This document shows, in pieces, positions 1 to 8,540 of a stretch of DNA of 64,000 nt. The position numbers and the translations under genes were made by a program. The notes under the pieces were generated by a model that was not told where the DNA came from, ran no database searches, and saw only the letters and a program-made list of their open reading frames with translations. Each line of letters starts with the position of its first letter. Position 1 is the stretch's first letter. This DNA comes from Thalassobacillus sp. CUG 92003 (GTDB lineage: Bacteria > Bacillota > Bacilli > Bacillales > Halobacillaceae), in assembly GCF_013618635.1 (NCBI RefSeq), contig NZ_JABLSJ010000005.1, forward strand, positions 1 through 64,000. The letters are read 5' to 3'.

Positions 1-130
1 TGAGGAAGCTCACCCCATGCCCACGGAAAGCGATCCGTTTTCCCAGCCAGCATCCGCATACACAAAAGTCTCGAAACGGAGTTTCCACAATAATGGGGCT
101 TTAGTTGAATTAGCCCAATATATAAAAAAT
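1..130 (+). repeat. Tail of a dispersed intergenic repeat (copy R1)
   Basis: The left part carries GAGGAAGCT and CACGGAAAGCG, like the right half of the repeats at 37300-37420 and 62811-62890. The right part (69-129) closely matches 62927-62989: CTCGAAAC, then CCACAATAATGG, then GGGGCT with a distal AGCCC that can pair into a hairpin. The upstream half lies outside the window. The terminal inverted repeat seen at 63026-63052 is not present here, so this copy is a different or truncated arrangement. It lies immediately downstream of the sigG terminator. Confidence 0.7.
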
Positions 131-155
131 AAAAAAGCACACCGGTAAGGTGCGC
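131..155 (-). terminator. Rho-independent terminator of sigG
   Basis: Read on the minus strand, GCGCACC and GGTGTGC pair around a TTACC loop and are followed by six T. The hairpin begins directly after the sigG stop codon. Confidence 0.8.
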
Positions 156-935
156 TTATTGAAACATTGTTGTATTCATTTCTTTTATGGCAGCCTTCTC
201 TAATCGACTGACTTGTGCTTGTGAAATCCCAATTTCTTCTGCTACTTCCATTTGAGTTTTTCCTTGAAAAAATCGCTTCGTTAAGATAAGTTTTTCCCGA
301 TCGTTTAAACGTTTCATGCCTTCTCGAAGCGACAACTCGTCCAACCAAATCGAATCTTTTTCTCGTTCATCTTTCAACTGATCCACGACAAAAATAGGGT
401 CGCCGCCATCGTTATATATCGGTTCGAATAAAGAGACAGGATCTTGGATCGCGTCCATAGCAAAAACGACGTCTTCATGAGGAACTCCCATTTTATCAGC
501 TATCTCTTGAGGCGCAGGGTCTTTTGATGTTTCGCCAATGATTTTCTCACGCATCTGCAATGCTTTGTATGCCGTATCCCGCAAGGAGCGTGACACTCTG
601 ATCGGGTTATTATCCCGTAAATACCGCCGTATTTCCCCTATGATCATCGGGACAGCATAAGTAGAGAACTTTACATTCTGACTAAGATCAAAATTATCGA
701 TTGACTTCATTAATCCGATACAACCTACCTGGAAGAGATCATCGCCATACTCCCCCCGGTTGTTGAACCTCTGAATGACACTAAGGACAAGGCGCAGGTT
801 TCCATTAATTAATTCTTCCCTGGCCTCTATTTCACCATCCTGCATACGCTTAAACAACAATCTCATTTCTTTGTTCTTCAGTACAGGGAGTTTGGAAGTA
901 TCTACTCCACAGATTTCAACTTTGTGTCTTGTCAT
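156..935 (-). CDS. sigG: RNA polymerase sigma-G factor (late forespore)
   Basis: Sigma-70 family factor that directs late gene expression in the engulfed forespore. The 259-residue product is nearly collinear with B. subtilis SigG: it begins with the conserved KVEICGVDTSKLPVLKN segment, carries region 2 around DLFQVGCIGLMKSIDNFDL, and ends with a region 4 helix-turn-helix (GKTQMEVAEEIGISQAQVSR). A GGGAGGG ribosome binding site precedes the ATG. It follows sigE as in other bacilli, but an 80-base gap holds its own forespore-type promoter (969-998), which fits the known sigF/sigG control of this gene. Confidence 0.97.
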   Translation of the reverse strand: MTRHKVEICGVDTSKLPVLKNKEMRLLFKRMQDGEIEAREELINGNLRLVLSVIQRFNNRGEYGDDLFQVGCIGLMKSIDNFDLSQNVKFSTYAVPMIIGEIRRYLRDNNPIRVSRSLRDTAYKALQMREKIIGETSKDPAPQEIADKMGVPHEDVVFAMDAIQDPVSLFEPIYNDGGDPIFVVDQLKDEREKDSIWLDELSLREGMKRLNDREKLILTKRFFQGKTQMEVAEEIGISQAQVSRLEKAAIKEMNTTMFQ

Positions 936-968
936 TGATCGACCCTCCCAGGAAACTATTACAAACTT

Positions 969-998
969 CAGTATCTCCTTGGGAAGGAAAAATATGCA
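969..998 (-). promoter_or_regulatory. Sigma-F/sigma-G type promoter of sigG
   Basis: On the minus strand TGCATA (993-998) and GATACTG (969-975) are separated by 17 bases. This fits the forespore consensus (TGAATA-like and CATACTA-like elements). It lies 33 bases upstream of the sigG ATG. The assignment is by consensus only. Confidence 0.6.
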
Positions 999-1015
999 TA
1001 AAGTTGAAAGTGGAT

Positions 1016-1735
1016 TTAAACCATTTTATCGAATTCTTTTTGTAAACGTCTGATTATTTTCTTTTCCAGTCGTGATATATACGACTGAGAAATACCAAGC
1101 ATATCGGCAACATCTTTCTGGGTTTTCTCATTTTTACCGATTAAACCAAAGCGCAGCTCCATAATCTGTTTTTCCCGGTCATTCAACTGCTCAAGAGCTG
1201 CTTTCAATAATTTTTTATCAATTTGCTGCTCAATTCCTCTGGTAGTCAGATCTTCCTCAGTACCTAAAATATCGGATAATAGCAGCTCATTACCATCCCA
1301 ATCTACATTGAGCGGCTCGTCAAAAGATACTTCCGTTTTTAACTTATTGCTTTTTCTTAAATGCATCAATATTTCATTTTCAATACACCGGGAAGCGTAA
1401 GTCGCTAATTTAATTTTTTTCTCTGGGTCAAACGTGTTAACCGCCTTAATTAAACCGATCGTCCCGATACTGATCAGATCTTCAATATTCAACCCTGTAT
1501 TCTCGAATTTTCGTGCGATATACACGACCAAACGGAGGTTCCTCTCAATCAGCACAGCGCGTGCCGCAGGATCACCTTTTGGCAGCTTTTCTAACAGTTC
1601 TTTTTCTTCGTCTCGGGATAGCGGGGGAGGCAATGCTTCACTACCTCCAATATAATAAATTTCCTTCGGCTTAATGCCCAGCTTCAATAAAACGCGATAA
1701 AGCCACAGTTTCCCTTTGAATTTCCAGCTTACCAT
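1016..1735 (-). CDS. sigE: RNA polymerase sigma-E factor precursor (early mother cell)
   Basis: Mother-cell sigma factor made as an inactive precursor, pro-sigmaE. The 239-residue length equals that of B. subtilis SigE. The N-terminal pro-sequence precedes the conserved [14 protein letters not shown], near which SpoIIGA cuts in B. subtilis. Region 2 ([20 protein letters not shown]) and the region 4 helix-turn-helix ([20 protein letters not shown]) are intact. The ATG at 1735 is chosen over an upstream TTG (1753) because AAAGGGG lies about 8 bases before it. spoIIGA ends 21 bases upstream, giving the spoIIGA-sigE operon. Confidence 0.97.
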   Translation of the reverse strand: MVSWKFKGKLWLYRVLLKLGIKPKEIYYIGGSEALPPPLSRDEEKELLEKLPKGDPAARAVLIERNLRLVVYIARKFENTGLNIEDLISIGTIGLIKAVNTFDPEKKIKLATYASRCIENEILMHLRKSNKLKTEVSFDEPLNVDWDGNELLLSDILGTEEDLTTRGIEQQIDKKLLKAALEQLNDREKQIMELRFGLIGKNEKTQKDVADMLGISQSYISRLEKKIIRRLQKEFDKMV

Positions 1736-1756
1736 CTGTCCATCCCCTTTCAAGAT

Positions 1757-2668
1757 TTACGCAACTTTGCCTTTTACCATCAGATGGGGGTGAAGTAACA
1801 CATCATAGGCGCCATCTGTTGTGAGATCAGAAAATTGAATGCCGATTAGCGGATGACGATGTGTGATGCAACCCTGTCCATTGTCCACTACCAGGCCATC
1901 TAGCTGAATCACGATCATCAATCGGCTCGGTGAACCTGCTCCCTGATAAGGAATCAACCTCACCTTCTCCTGGAGATCGTTCGGGAGTTTCTCTAAGTCA
2001 TAATCCTGGCTGAAATCCTGAAGCTCAGTCCATTCTTTTTCTGTTAAAAACGATAAAAATACGGATGGCCCTGCCAAGAAAATCATCCCCCTTGAAACGG
2101 GATCAATCAGGTGGTTACCACTATCTACAAATCCTTTAACGTGTATCGTTTGTTGCTTCCACTGCAATTCTGTGGAGTAAATCTGATCATGCTTTAATTT
2201 CAAGTATACGGCATGTTCCATCCGCCATTTGGTAGCCCACCAAGAAAGAGGAAAACCTAGTAGTACTAACCCCCAACTGACGGGGTCGCCATAACCACCT
2301 GAAAACGTCACGAGATGCCCATGGCTTACGGAAATCGATGAATTGATAAAAAAATGAAGACCTAACAACGTCCCGCCAATAGCAAAAGTTACAAAATAAA
2401 ATGTTATGAGCTTCATAAGAAATGATGTCAACGAACGGTAGGAAAAGGCGATCAAAATGATGACCACGGACACCATCAATTTACCGGGAAGCGTGTGCAC
2501 AAAACTATCAGGAGCGTAAATAGCGAGTGGAACCATTAATGAAGCAAAAAATGCAGCTGATATGGTGCGCCATCCTGAAGAATGCGTTTTAGTGAGTAAA
2601 GATGTTAAGTGCAGGATCATCCCATCCATCAGAAGATTCAAGCACCAGACAGCGTCAATATATACCAT
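1757..2668 (-). CDS. spoIIGA: Sporulation sigma-E factor processing peptidase SpoIIGA
   Basis: Membrane-embedded aspartic protease that removes the pro-sequence of sigma-E at the septum. The N-terminal half consists of about five hydrophobic segments. The C-terminal half has the aspartate motif VDSGNHLIDP, followed by the conserved RLIPYQGAG and a LIGIQFSDL-like segment. The start at 2668 (MVYIDAVWCLN) matches the homolog N-terminus; an in-frame extension to 2758 adds 30 residues without family similarity. At 303 residues it is close to the usual 309. It is the first gene of the spoIIG operon. Confidence 0.95.
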   Translation of the reverse strand: MVYIDAVWCLNLLMDGMILHLTSLLTKTHSSGWRTISAAFFASLMVPLAIYAPDSFVHTLPGKLMVSVVIILIAFSYRSLTSFLMKLITFYFVTFAIGGTLLGLHFFINSSISVSHGHLVTFSGGYGDPVSWGLVLLGFPLSWWATKWRMEHAVYLKLKHDQIYSTELQWKQQTIHVKGFVDSGNHLIDPVSRGMIFLAGPSVFLSFLTEKEWTELQDFSQDYDLEKLPNDLQEKVRLIPYQGAGSPSRLMIVIQLDGLVVDNGQGCITHRHPLIGIQFSDLTTDGAYDVLLHPHLMVKGKVA

Positions 2669-2707
2669 AGCACCGCCTGACCTTTCCTCTACTATTTCAT
2701 TATGCTC

Positions 2708-2740
2708 AGTATAAGCTTGTACAGCTGAAAAGTCTGTCAG
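2708..2740 (-). promoter_or_regulatory. Candidate spoIIG promoter with long spacer
   Basis: On the minus strand CTGACA (2735-2740) and TATACT (2708-2713) are separated by 21 bases. The B. subtilis spoIIG promoter is a Spo0A-activated sigma-A promoter with an unusually long spacer (22 bp), so the arrangement fits. I see no unmistakable TGTCGAA box nearby. Confidence 0.45.
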
Positions 2741-2792
2741 ATTATGAAAGGAGAGCATTCTATTTTTGTTCTCTTCTGTCTAATAAAATGGC

Positions 2793-2827
2793 AAAAAAAA
2801 CCGTGCCAGCTTCAAGCTGGCACGGTT
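2793..2827 (-). terminator. Rho-independent terminator of ftsZ
   Basis: AACCGTGCCAGC pairs perfectly with GCTGGCACGGTT around a short loop. On the minus strand a run of eight T follows. It separates the division cluster from spoIIG. Confidence 0.9.
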
Positions 2828-2838
2828 GTCATATCGAA

Positions 2839-3996
2839 TTAACGACGGCGGTTCCGGTTACGAAGGAAGGTCGGAATATCCAACGTATCCTCATCTTGAG
2901 AACCTTTTTGCTGTTGCGGCTGACTCGACGGCATTTCGCGCCGAGGCTGTTCTTCACGTTCACGAGCAGGTCGCTCTTGTTGAGAACTACCGCCTGTCTG
3001 ACCCGCGATAGGGCGTTGCTGCGGCTGATTATCCGCAATTTGGGATTCATCAAACCCAGTCGCAATCACGGTTACAACGATTTCATCTTTCAAGTTTTCG
3101 TTGATTACAGAACCGAAGATGACATTCACTTCTTGATCAGCAGCGGACGTAACAATATCTGCTGCCTCCTGCACTTCGTATAGACTTAAGTTGGCGCCTC
3201 CGGTGATGTTCATGAGGACACCATGAGCTCCGTCTATAGACGTTTCTAATAATGGAGATGAAATAGCCTTTTTAGCTGCTTCCATCGCACGGCTTTCGCC
3301 TGTTGCAATTCCGATTCCCATCAAGGCTGACCCTTTGTCCACCATAATCGTCTTCACGTCAGCAAAGTCGACGTTAATCAGTCCAGGCACAGCAATTAAA
3401 TCGGAAATACCTTGTACACCTTGACGCAATACGTTGTCTGCTTCGCGGAATGCTTCAAGCATCGGTGTGTTTTTATCAACGATTTCAAGCAAGCGGTCGT
3501 TCGGAATGACGATCAATGTATCGACGCTGCTCTTCAATCCATCGATGCCGCCGGTCGCTTGTGTAAAACGCTTCCGTCCTTCAAACGTGAAAGGTCGCGT
3601 CACAACACCAACCGTCAATGCACCGACTTCTTTGGCCGTTTGTGCAATAACCGGCGCAGCACCCGTGCCGGTGCCGCCCCCCATCCCTGCAGTCACAAAT
3701 ACCATATCGGCTCCTTGCAGCGCCTCTTCTAGCTGTTCTTTGCTTTCTTCGGCAGCTTTCCGTCCGACTTCCGGGTTAGCACCTGCGCCTAAGCCGCGTG
3801 TCAATTTGCCGCCGATTTGCATTTTAACTTCAGCTTTTGATAAATTAAGCGCTTGGGCATCAGTGTTGACAGCAATAAACTCGACCCCCTGAACACCATG
3901 CTCAATCATGCGGTTAACGGCATTACTGCCACCCCCGCCAACACCAATGACTTTTATTGTCGCTAGTTGATCCATACTCGTATCAAAATCTAACAT
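2839..3996 (-). CDS. ftsZ: Cell division protein FtsZ
   Basis: Tubulin-like GTPase that polymerises into the cytokinetic Z-ring. The 385-residue protein has the glycine-rich [14 protein letters not shown] segment, the GTP-binding signature [14 protein letters not shown] near residue 105, the T7 loop region ([11 protein letters not shown]), a glutamine-rich linker and the C-terminal conserved peptide [15 protein letters not shown] that binds FtsA, SepF and other partners. It lies 77 bases after ftsA, with GGAGGAACG before the ATG, and is terminated by a strong hairpin. Confidence 0.99.
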   Translation of the reverse strand: MLDFDTSMDQLATIKVIGVGGGGSNAVNRMIEHGVQGVEFIAVNTDAQALNLSKAEVKMQIGGKLTRGLGAGANPEVGRKAAEESKEQLEEALQGADMVFVTAGMGGGTGTGAAPVIAQTAKEVGALTVGVVTRPFTFEGRKRFTQATGGIDGLKSSVDTLIVIPNDRLLEIVDKNTPMLEAFREADNVLRQGVQGISDLIAVPGLINVDFADVKTIMVDKGSALMGIGIATGESRAMEAAKKAISSPLLETSIDGAHGVLMNITGGANLSLYEVQEAADIVTSAADQEVNVIFGSVINENLKDEIVVTVIATGFDESQIADNQPQQRPIAGQTGGSSQQERPAREREEQPRREMPSSQPQQQKGSQDEDTLDIPTFLRNRNRRR

Positions 3997-4073
3997 CTCA
4001 CGTTCCTCCTATTTTCACAGATTACAAGATTTATTATCTCAGCTTCCGTTTTCGCTACAGAAGACCCCTTTAA

Positions 4074-5369
4074 TTAATCGAAAAAATACTTTAATAGATT
4101 GGATAGACCTGATTCTTTCTTCTTCTCGGGTTGTTGTTCATCTTCATCATTCGTTGGCTGTTTTTGGACGCGTTTCTGCTTTTTAGGTAAAGGATCTGCA
4201 ATTTCACCCGATACTGAAGGCAGTATCTCTTTTCCTTGTATTTTCGCATTATGATGGGAGAATTGCAAGATGCCGACACCGCTTGTGTATTGCGGTTCCC
4301 TGACCCCGATGTAGTCCGGAATGGCCAGCCTTACATTGGCGTGTAAAACATCTTGAGCAAGTTCAAGCACACCGGGCATATTCATGGCACCACCGGTCAA
4401 AACAAAACCACCCGGTAAATCTTTAATACCCATGCGTTGAATTTCCTGAGCAGCAAATACAAGGATTTCTTCTAACCTAGCCTCAATCATATCAGAGATT
4501 TGCAATTGATTGAATGTTTGTTTTTGATTACTTCCAATAATGGTAACATCAAATAGCTCCTGATCATTCGCATCGTCAAAAAAAGCATGTCCGTGCTGAA
4601 TTTTGATTTCCTCAGCCTCTTGTGTCGATGTTCTCAGCCCGATGGATAAATCCTTTGTTATATTGTCACCGCCCAGGGGTGTCATAGACGTTCCTTTTAA
4701 ATGCCCGTCAGAAAACACAGATACTGTGGTGGAGCCTCCACCCACATCCACGAGCGCAACTCCAAGGTTTTTCTCATCCTCAGATAACGCGATGGTACCG
4801 GCAGAGAGAGGCTGAAGGCAAACATCCAACACTTCCAACCCAGCTCGTTCGACACATTTCAATGTGTTATGTAACACGGTCTTCGCACATGTGATAATAG
4901 TCCCTTCCATTTCGAGACGCACACCGATCATGCCGCGCGGATCATTTATTTCATCCTGACCATCCACTACAAATTCACGTGGGATGACATCAATGATCTC
5001 CCTTTCCGGCGGGATGGAAACAACTTGTGCAGCATCGATAACACGCGTAATATCTTCATCGCCGATTTCTCGACTTTCACTCGAAACAGCCACCACCCCA
5101 TGACAGGGCTGTAATTGAATATGGTTTCCGTTAACACCGACCATTACCCGGTCGATTTTCATATCAACCATTCTTTCAGCTTGCTCCACTGCTGTCTTAA
5201 TCGATTGCACGGTCTGATCGATATCTACAATGGCACCTTTTTTCATGCCTCTCGACTTAGCCGTTCCAACCCCAATAATATTTAATGATTCATTAAAGAT
5301 TTCACCAATAATAACTTTAATTTTACTAGTACCAATATCCAGGCTTACAAATATTTCATTCTGGTTCAC
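4074..5369 (-). CDS. ftsA: Cell division protein FtsA
   Basis: Actin-like ATPase that tethers FtsZ filaments to the membrane. The 431-residue protein begins EIFVSLDIGTSKIKV (phosphate-1 loop) and contains VALVDVGGGSTTVSVF and GGFVLTGGAMNMPGV nucleotide-binding motifs. A charged linker leads to a C-terminal amphipathic segment (SGLSNLLKYFFD). The start is a GTG preceded by AGGAGGTG. It is co-transcribed with ftsZ; a sigma-A-like promoter lies upstream at 5413-5441. Confidence 0.98.
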   Translation of the reverse strand: MNQNEIFVSLDIGTSKIKVIIGEIFNESLNIIGVGTAKSRGMKKGAIVDIDQTVQSIKTAVEQAERMVDMKIDRVMVGVNGNHIQLQPCHGVVAVSSESREIGDEDITRVIDAAQVVSIPPEREIIDVIPREFVVDGQDEINDPRGMIGVRLEMEGTIITCAKTVLHNTLKCVERAGLEVLDVCLQPLSAGTIALSEDEKNLGVALVDVGGGSTTVSVFSDGHLKGTSMTPLGGDNITKDLSIGLRTSTQEAEEIKIQHGHAFFDDANDQELFDVTIIGSNQKQTFNQLQISDMIEARLEEILVFAAQEIQRMGIKDLPGGFVLTGGAMNMPGVLELAQDVLHANVRLAIPDYIGVREPQYTSGVGILQFSHHNAKIQGKEILPSVSGEIADPLPKKQKRVQKQPTNDEDEQQPEKKKESGLSNLLKYFFD

Positions 5370-5412
5370 GAGCGTCGCACCTCCTATAAATAAAGGCCTC
5401 TGAATAGTTCAA

Positions 5413-5441
5413 ATCATATCGAACATATAGGCAAAATACAA
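5413..5441 (-). promoter_or_regulatory. Sigma-A-like promoter for ftsA-ftsZ
   Basis: TTGTAT (5436-5441) and TATGAT (5413-5418) are separated by exactly 17 bases on the minus strand, 44 bases upstream of the ftsA start. It lies in a 186-base spacer after sbp. A further CGGATT/AATCCG hairpin sits upstream at about 5463-5487. Confidence 0.65.
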
Positions 5442-5555
5442 TTGATAGTTAACAAAAGTAATCGGATTGATAAATTTTATAATCCGAAAGTATGAGATGG
5501 TTCTCAATACAGATGGTTCTTAAGTTGAATTCCACAGTGCCTGACGTTTTCCCTT

Positions 5556-5924
5556 TTAATTACGGTTATTTTTTTCTAATTTCTTGTTAATCAACCTTTG
5601 ATCGATCAAATGCCTGCGTATACTCGCAATATTTTGGAAAAGCCTTACCCCGAAAGCGAATATGGCAGCCAAATATAGATCGACTCCTAATTGCACACCT
5701 AGAAATGCCAGAGCAGCAGCTAAGGTGATATTAAAAAAGAAACCCGTTAAAAAAATGATCTCATCAAATTTATTCTCTAAATAGGCACGAACTCCGCCAA
5801 ACAAGGTGTCAAATGCAGCTAAAACTGCGATGGACAAGTAGCTGGCGTATTCCTCAGGCACACGGATATCTGTCAAAAATCCGAGAGATATCCCGATAAT
5901 AAGAAATAGAATGGGCAACCACAT
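5556..5924 (-). CDS. sbp: Small basic protein Sbp (DUF1290 family)
   Basis: Small membrane protein of unknown function found in the division cluster of many bacilli. The 122 residues hold three hydrophobic segments with the conserved YLSIAVLAAFDTLFGG and GVDLYLAAIFAFGVRLFQNIA stretches, closely matching B. subtilis Sbp, and a basic tail. It sits between the DUF881 pair and ftsA. Confidence 0.93.
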   Translation of the reverse strand: MWLPILFLIIGISLGFLTDIRVPEEYASYLSIAVLAAFDTLFGGVRAYLENKFDEIIFLTGFFFNITLAAALAFLGVQLGVDLYLAAIFAFGVRLFQNIASIRRHLIDQRLINKKLEKNNRN

Positions 5925-5942
5925 GGCCTCTCACCTAACCCC

Positions 5943-6644
5943 CTAATTATTTGCTTGCAAAATTCCTAAACGTAAAGGGTCTTCATATTCAGGCAACGTT
6001 AATTCCTTTCTCTGGTTCGTCTTAATATCCATGTTCTCAATCGCATACAATTCCTTGGATTGACTGGTCTGAATATAATCAGCTAACTTATTCGGGTTGT
6101 CTGATAAGACCTTGATAGATAGAGGCAGAGACGGTAAAGGCCGATTATTTACATAAGTGCTGCCATTAACAAGTCTAATAGCTGTTAAATTGGTGATGCG
6201 TTCATTCCCTACAGCTATTTCTGTCGCACCGAACGTATTCAGGTCATTGATCAATCGAGTCAATAACTCGGGCGATAAGGACGGATATTCTTCAACTTCC
6301 GGCCCTTCAGTAAATATGACTTCCACAGAAAGTTCAACTCCGCTTCCTGTGGCCTCAGTTAGCCCAACATCTTGTTCCAATTTCTGAATCGATTCTTTTA
6401 AAGCACCGATATTCTCCTGATTTGACTTTTCATTGTAATTATCAATAACAGAATCTGCTTCAGAGATTTGAGTCAGCAACTCCTGCTGCCTATCCTGCTG
6501 TTCCTGTAACGCTTCTCTTATCTCCCACTGATCCCGTGTCTCCCTGACTTCAGGCTCCCCTGCCATCGACTGAAATTGAATGGCGACCATAAAGCCCACG
6601 ATTAAAAAGACGAGAGATATAAACCATTTTGTCGACGCGCTCAT
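5943..6644 (-). CDS. DUF881 family protein (YlxX-like)
   Basis: Membrane-anchored protein with one N-terminal transmembrane helix (about residues 8-25), a coiled-coil-prone region rich in Glu and Gln, and a C-terminal DUF881 domain (LINDLNTFGATEIAVGNERI onwards). It has no known biochemical function. By position it corresponds to B. subtilis ylxX, next to sbp. It begins 4 bases after its paralogous neighbour ends, suggesting a tandem duplication. Confidence 0.88.
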   Translation of the reverse strand: MSASTKWFISLVFLIVGFMVAIQFQSMAGEPEVRETRDQWEIREALQEQQDRQQELLTQISEADSVIDNYNEKSNQENIGALKESIQKLEQDVGLTEATGSGVELSVEVIFTEGPEVEEYPSLSPELLTRLINDLNTFGATEIAVGNERITNLTAIRLVNGSTYVNNRPLPSLPLSIKVLSDNPNKLADYIQTSQSKELYAIENMDIKTNQRKELTLPEYEDPLRLGILQANN

Positions 6645-6648
6645 CCGA

Positions 6649-7353
6649 TCACCCTTCAGTTGCTAATCTCGGTTCCATTGTAATCGCTCGCTGTTTTTGC
6701 ATGGTTACTTCAACGTTGTCATTGACAAGCTTCTCTACCACGCCATTGGTAAGATTCAAGCTGGATTCAAGGACGTCCGGTTCTCCTATTGCCTTGATCA
6801 CAAATGGAGCTGGATGCTGAACGCCATCGACCGATATAACCGGACCTATACATGAAATGTAGCTATCACTGAAATAACGTTGTCCATTTATTGAGACGGC
6901 CTTGGCACCTGAACTTAGTAATTCATTAATTACTTTTTGGACATGTGCTTCATGTACAATGTAGTTGTTTGCGTTTTCTTCATCCGGAATATACTCAGCA
7001 TCATGAAGGGTGACCTCGACTCCGGGGCCTTCAACAGGAAGTTCACCTGTCAACATTTGCAATTTCTTTTTTCTATCGACAAGATCAGCGACAACGTCCT
7101 CAGAGTTGGCTAAGTCATTCTCGATTTGTTGAATTTGTTCACGTTTTTGATTTAATTCATCTCGTAACTGTTTGTTTCGTTCCTCAATACTGAGGAGCTG
7201 CTGTTGGTAGTAATACTCTTTTTCCCATTGGCTCTCATTCAGCGTGACCACTTCCGGGTCAGATTTAGTCTGCTGATAGCTGAATGAAACTAAGAAGCCC
7301 GATACGAGTAAAACCAGAGCCAAAATAATAGACCTACCCTTGACTCTCATCAT
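6649..7353 (-). CDS. DUF881 family protein (YlxW-like)
   Basis: Second of two adjacent DUF881 proteins. It has an N-terminal transmembrane helix (IILALVLLVSGFLVSF), a long coiled coil (about residues 40-95) and the DUF881 domain with VINELLSSGAKAVSINGQRY. The position matches B. subtilis ylxW after divIB. Its start overlaps the end of divIB by about 20 bases, pointing to translational coupling. The two adjacent Met codons at 7353 and 7350 are equally plausible starts behind AGAGGAGA. Confidence 0.88.
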   Translation of the reverse strand: MMRVKGRSIILALVLLVSGFLVSFSYQQTKSDPEVVTLNESQWEKEYYYQQQLLSIEERNKQLRDELNQKREQIQQIENDLANSEDVVADLVDRKKKLQMLTGELPVEGPGVEVTLHDAEYIPDEENANNYIVHEAHVQKVINELLSSGAKAVSINGQRYFSDSYISCIGPVISVDGVQHPAPFVIKAIGEPDVLESSLNLTNGVVEKLVNDNVEVTMQKQRAITMEPRLATEG

Positions 7354-8122
7354 TATTCTCCTCTGAAGATTCCGTATTTTGATAAGGTTCTAAATAAGCT
7401 CCTACATCAAGATGGATAATGCCCTTATCCTCAGTATCAAGTTGAGCTACGATGGAAGGGTAAGCCTTCATTTTCTCCGCAAAGTCCCTTATGGATCCTT
7501 GCACTTCATACCCATCATTCATATACAACTTGATTTGATAAGGGTTATCTTCAGTCGGATCCCAATGGATTTCAGAGATTAATTGTGTAACACTTCTTGG
7601 CAAATCCTGCAATTCTTCAGTCATCTGATCGAGGTACGTTTGCTTAGAAAAACCTGCAATCAGGGGAGCATCCCCACTCGGTGAAGATAGTTTTTCAGAC
7701 GTCAGACTTGTCCCATTATCAAGTATAGGATGAAAAGCACCATCTGATTTCACATACCCTACCCTGTGCCTTTCTTCAACATTGACCTCAATGGTTGAGG
7801 GAAGGCTGCGTGCAACATCGGCCTTAGCAATCTGGGGGTGTCCCTCAACTTTTTCAGCTACATCATCCAGGTCAACCTGCCAGATATTGGTCGCGTTCGT
7901 GATGCCTGTTTCACCTTTCAGCTCGTCTGCTTCCGTATGAACATTACCTGATATGTTCACTTGACCGACATGGCTTAAGGGGGATTGAAGATAGACCACA
8001 ACCACCACTAGCAAGAAGAGCACACTTAAATAAAAGACCAGTCGTCTATTTGATTTTTTTCGTCTAGCCTGCTTAAGTTTCGGTATGCGTTCCTCTATGG
8101 AAACAATTTTTTCATCGTCCAT
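7334..8122 (-). CDS. divIB: Cell division protein DivIB (FtsQ)
   Basis: Bitopic divisome protein that works with DivIC and FtsL at the septum. A basic cytoplasmic N-terminus (KLKQARRKKSNRR) precedes one transmembrane helix, then a POTRA domain (VNISGNVHTEADELKGETGI onward) and the beta domain. The start at 8122 is preferred over a GTG at 8140, because GTGGGGGC lies between them and nothing resembling a ribosome site precedes the GTG. Length is 262 residues. Unlike in B. subtilis, the gene upstream is spoVE, not murB. Confidence 0.93.
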   Translation of the reverse strand: MDDEKIVSIEERIPKLKQARRKKSNRRLVFYLSVLFLLVVVVVYLQSPLSHVGQVNISGNVHTEADELKGETGITNATNIWQVDLDDVAEKVEGHPQIAKADVARSLPSTIEVNVEERHRVGYVKSDGAFHPILDNGTSLTSEKLSSPSGDAPLIAGFSKQTYLDQMTEELQDLPRSVTQLISEIHWDPTEDNPYQIKLYMNDGYEVQGSIRDFAEKMKAYPSIVAQLDTEDKGIIHLDVGAYLEPYQNTESSEENNDESQG

Positions 8123-8205
8123 ATACGACTGCGCCCCCACATCTGTAAAATATCAGGTAGAGAATAGTGGTTTTGATCTCCAAACCAACTATGATTCTGA
8201 TATAA

Positions 8206-8214
8206 ATTATATCA
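8206..8214 (-). promoter_or_regulatory. Extended -10 promoter candidate for divIB
   Basis: The minus strand reads TGATATAAT, a perfect -10 with the TG extension, 84 bases upstream of the divIB start. No good -35 is visible, as is common with extended -10 promoters. Confidence 0.5.
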
Positions 8215-8473
8215 TACTCCCAGCCTGCTGACGTGAGGTTGTTTAACTCGTTTAAGATATTATGTTTTCCAAAAAACACGCTCTCCGTTTACTAAACGTG
8301 AGGCACTCAACGAGAATACCCAAAACCTGCATAAGATAAACAATTTTTCAACTATAGTTTATCATGTTTGGCCATTTTTGTGAGCAAATGTGATAAAAAG
8401 GAACAATTTTCAACAAACACACACTTAGAGACTTGGGAGGGCCGTTATAGCTCCACCATGTTGTTTTGAACAC

Positions 8474-8505
8474 ACAAAAAAACGCACTCCATTAAAGGAG
8501 TACGG
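8474..8505 (-). terminator. Rho-independent terminator after spoVE
   Basis: CGTACTCC pairs with GGAGTGCG around TTTAAT, with one G-T wobble, followed by seven T on the minus strand. It ends the mraZ-to-spoVE transcription unit before divIB. Confidence 0.8.
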
Positions 8506-8540
8506 TAGATGAAACCCACTTGTGACGGTCTTCCTATATT

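Larger units (their letters stand above)
8141..8540 (-). other. 400-base spacer where murG and murB are usually found
   Basis: No coding region is visible. The left part holds an extended -10 promoter for divIB (8206-8214) and a weak GATAAAC/GTTTATC inverted repeat around 8335-8365. The right end holds the spoVE terminator. In B. subtilis murG and murB fill this interval. Confidence 0.75.

Noticed and set aside
10-348. A 112-codon minus-strand frame overlapping sigG and repeat R1
   Set aside because: It lies in another frame of sigG and runs through the sigG terminator and the repeat; no ribosome site or family similarity.
1757-2758. Long form of SpoIIGA (333 residues)
   Set aside because: The extra N-terminus would run across the candidate spoIIG promoter, and homologs begin at the Met at 2668.
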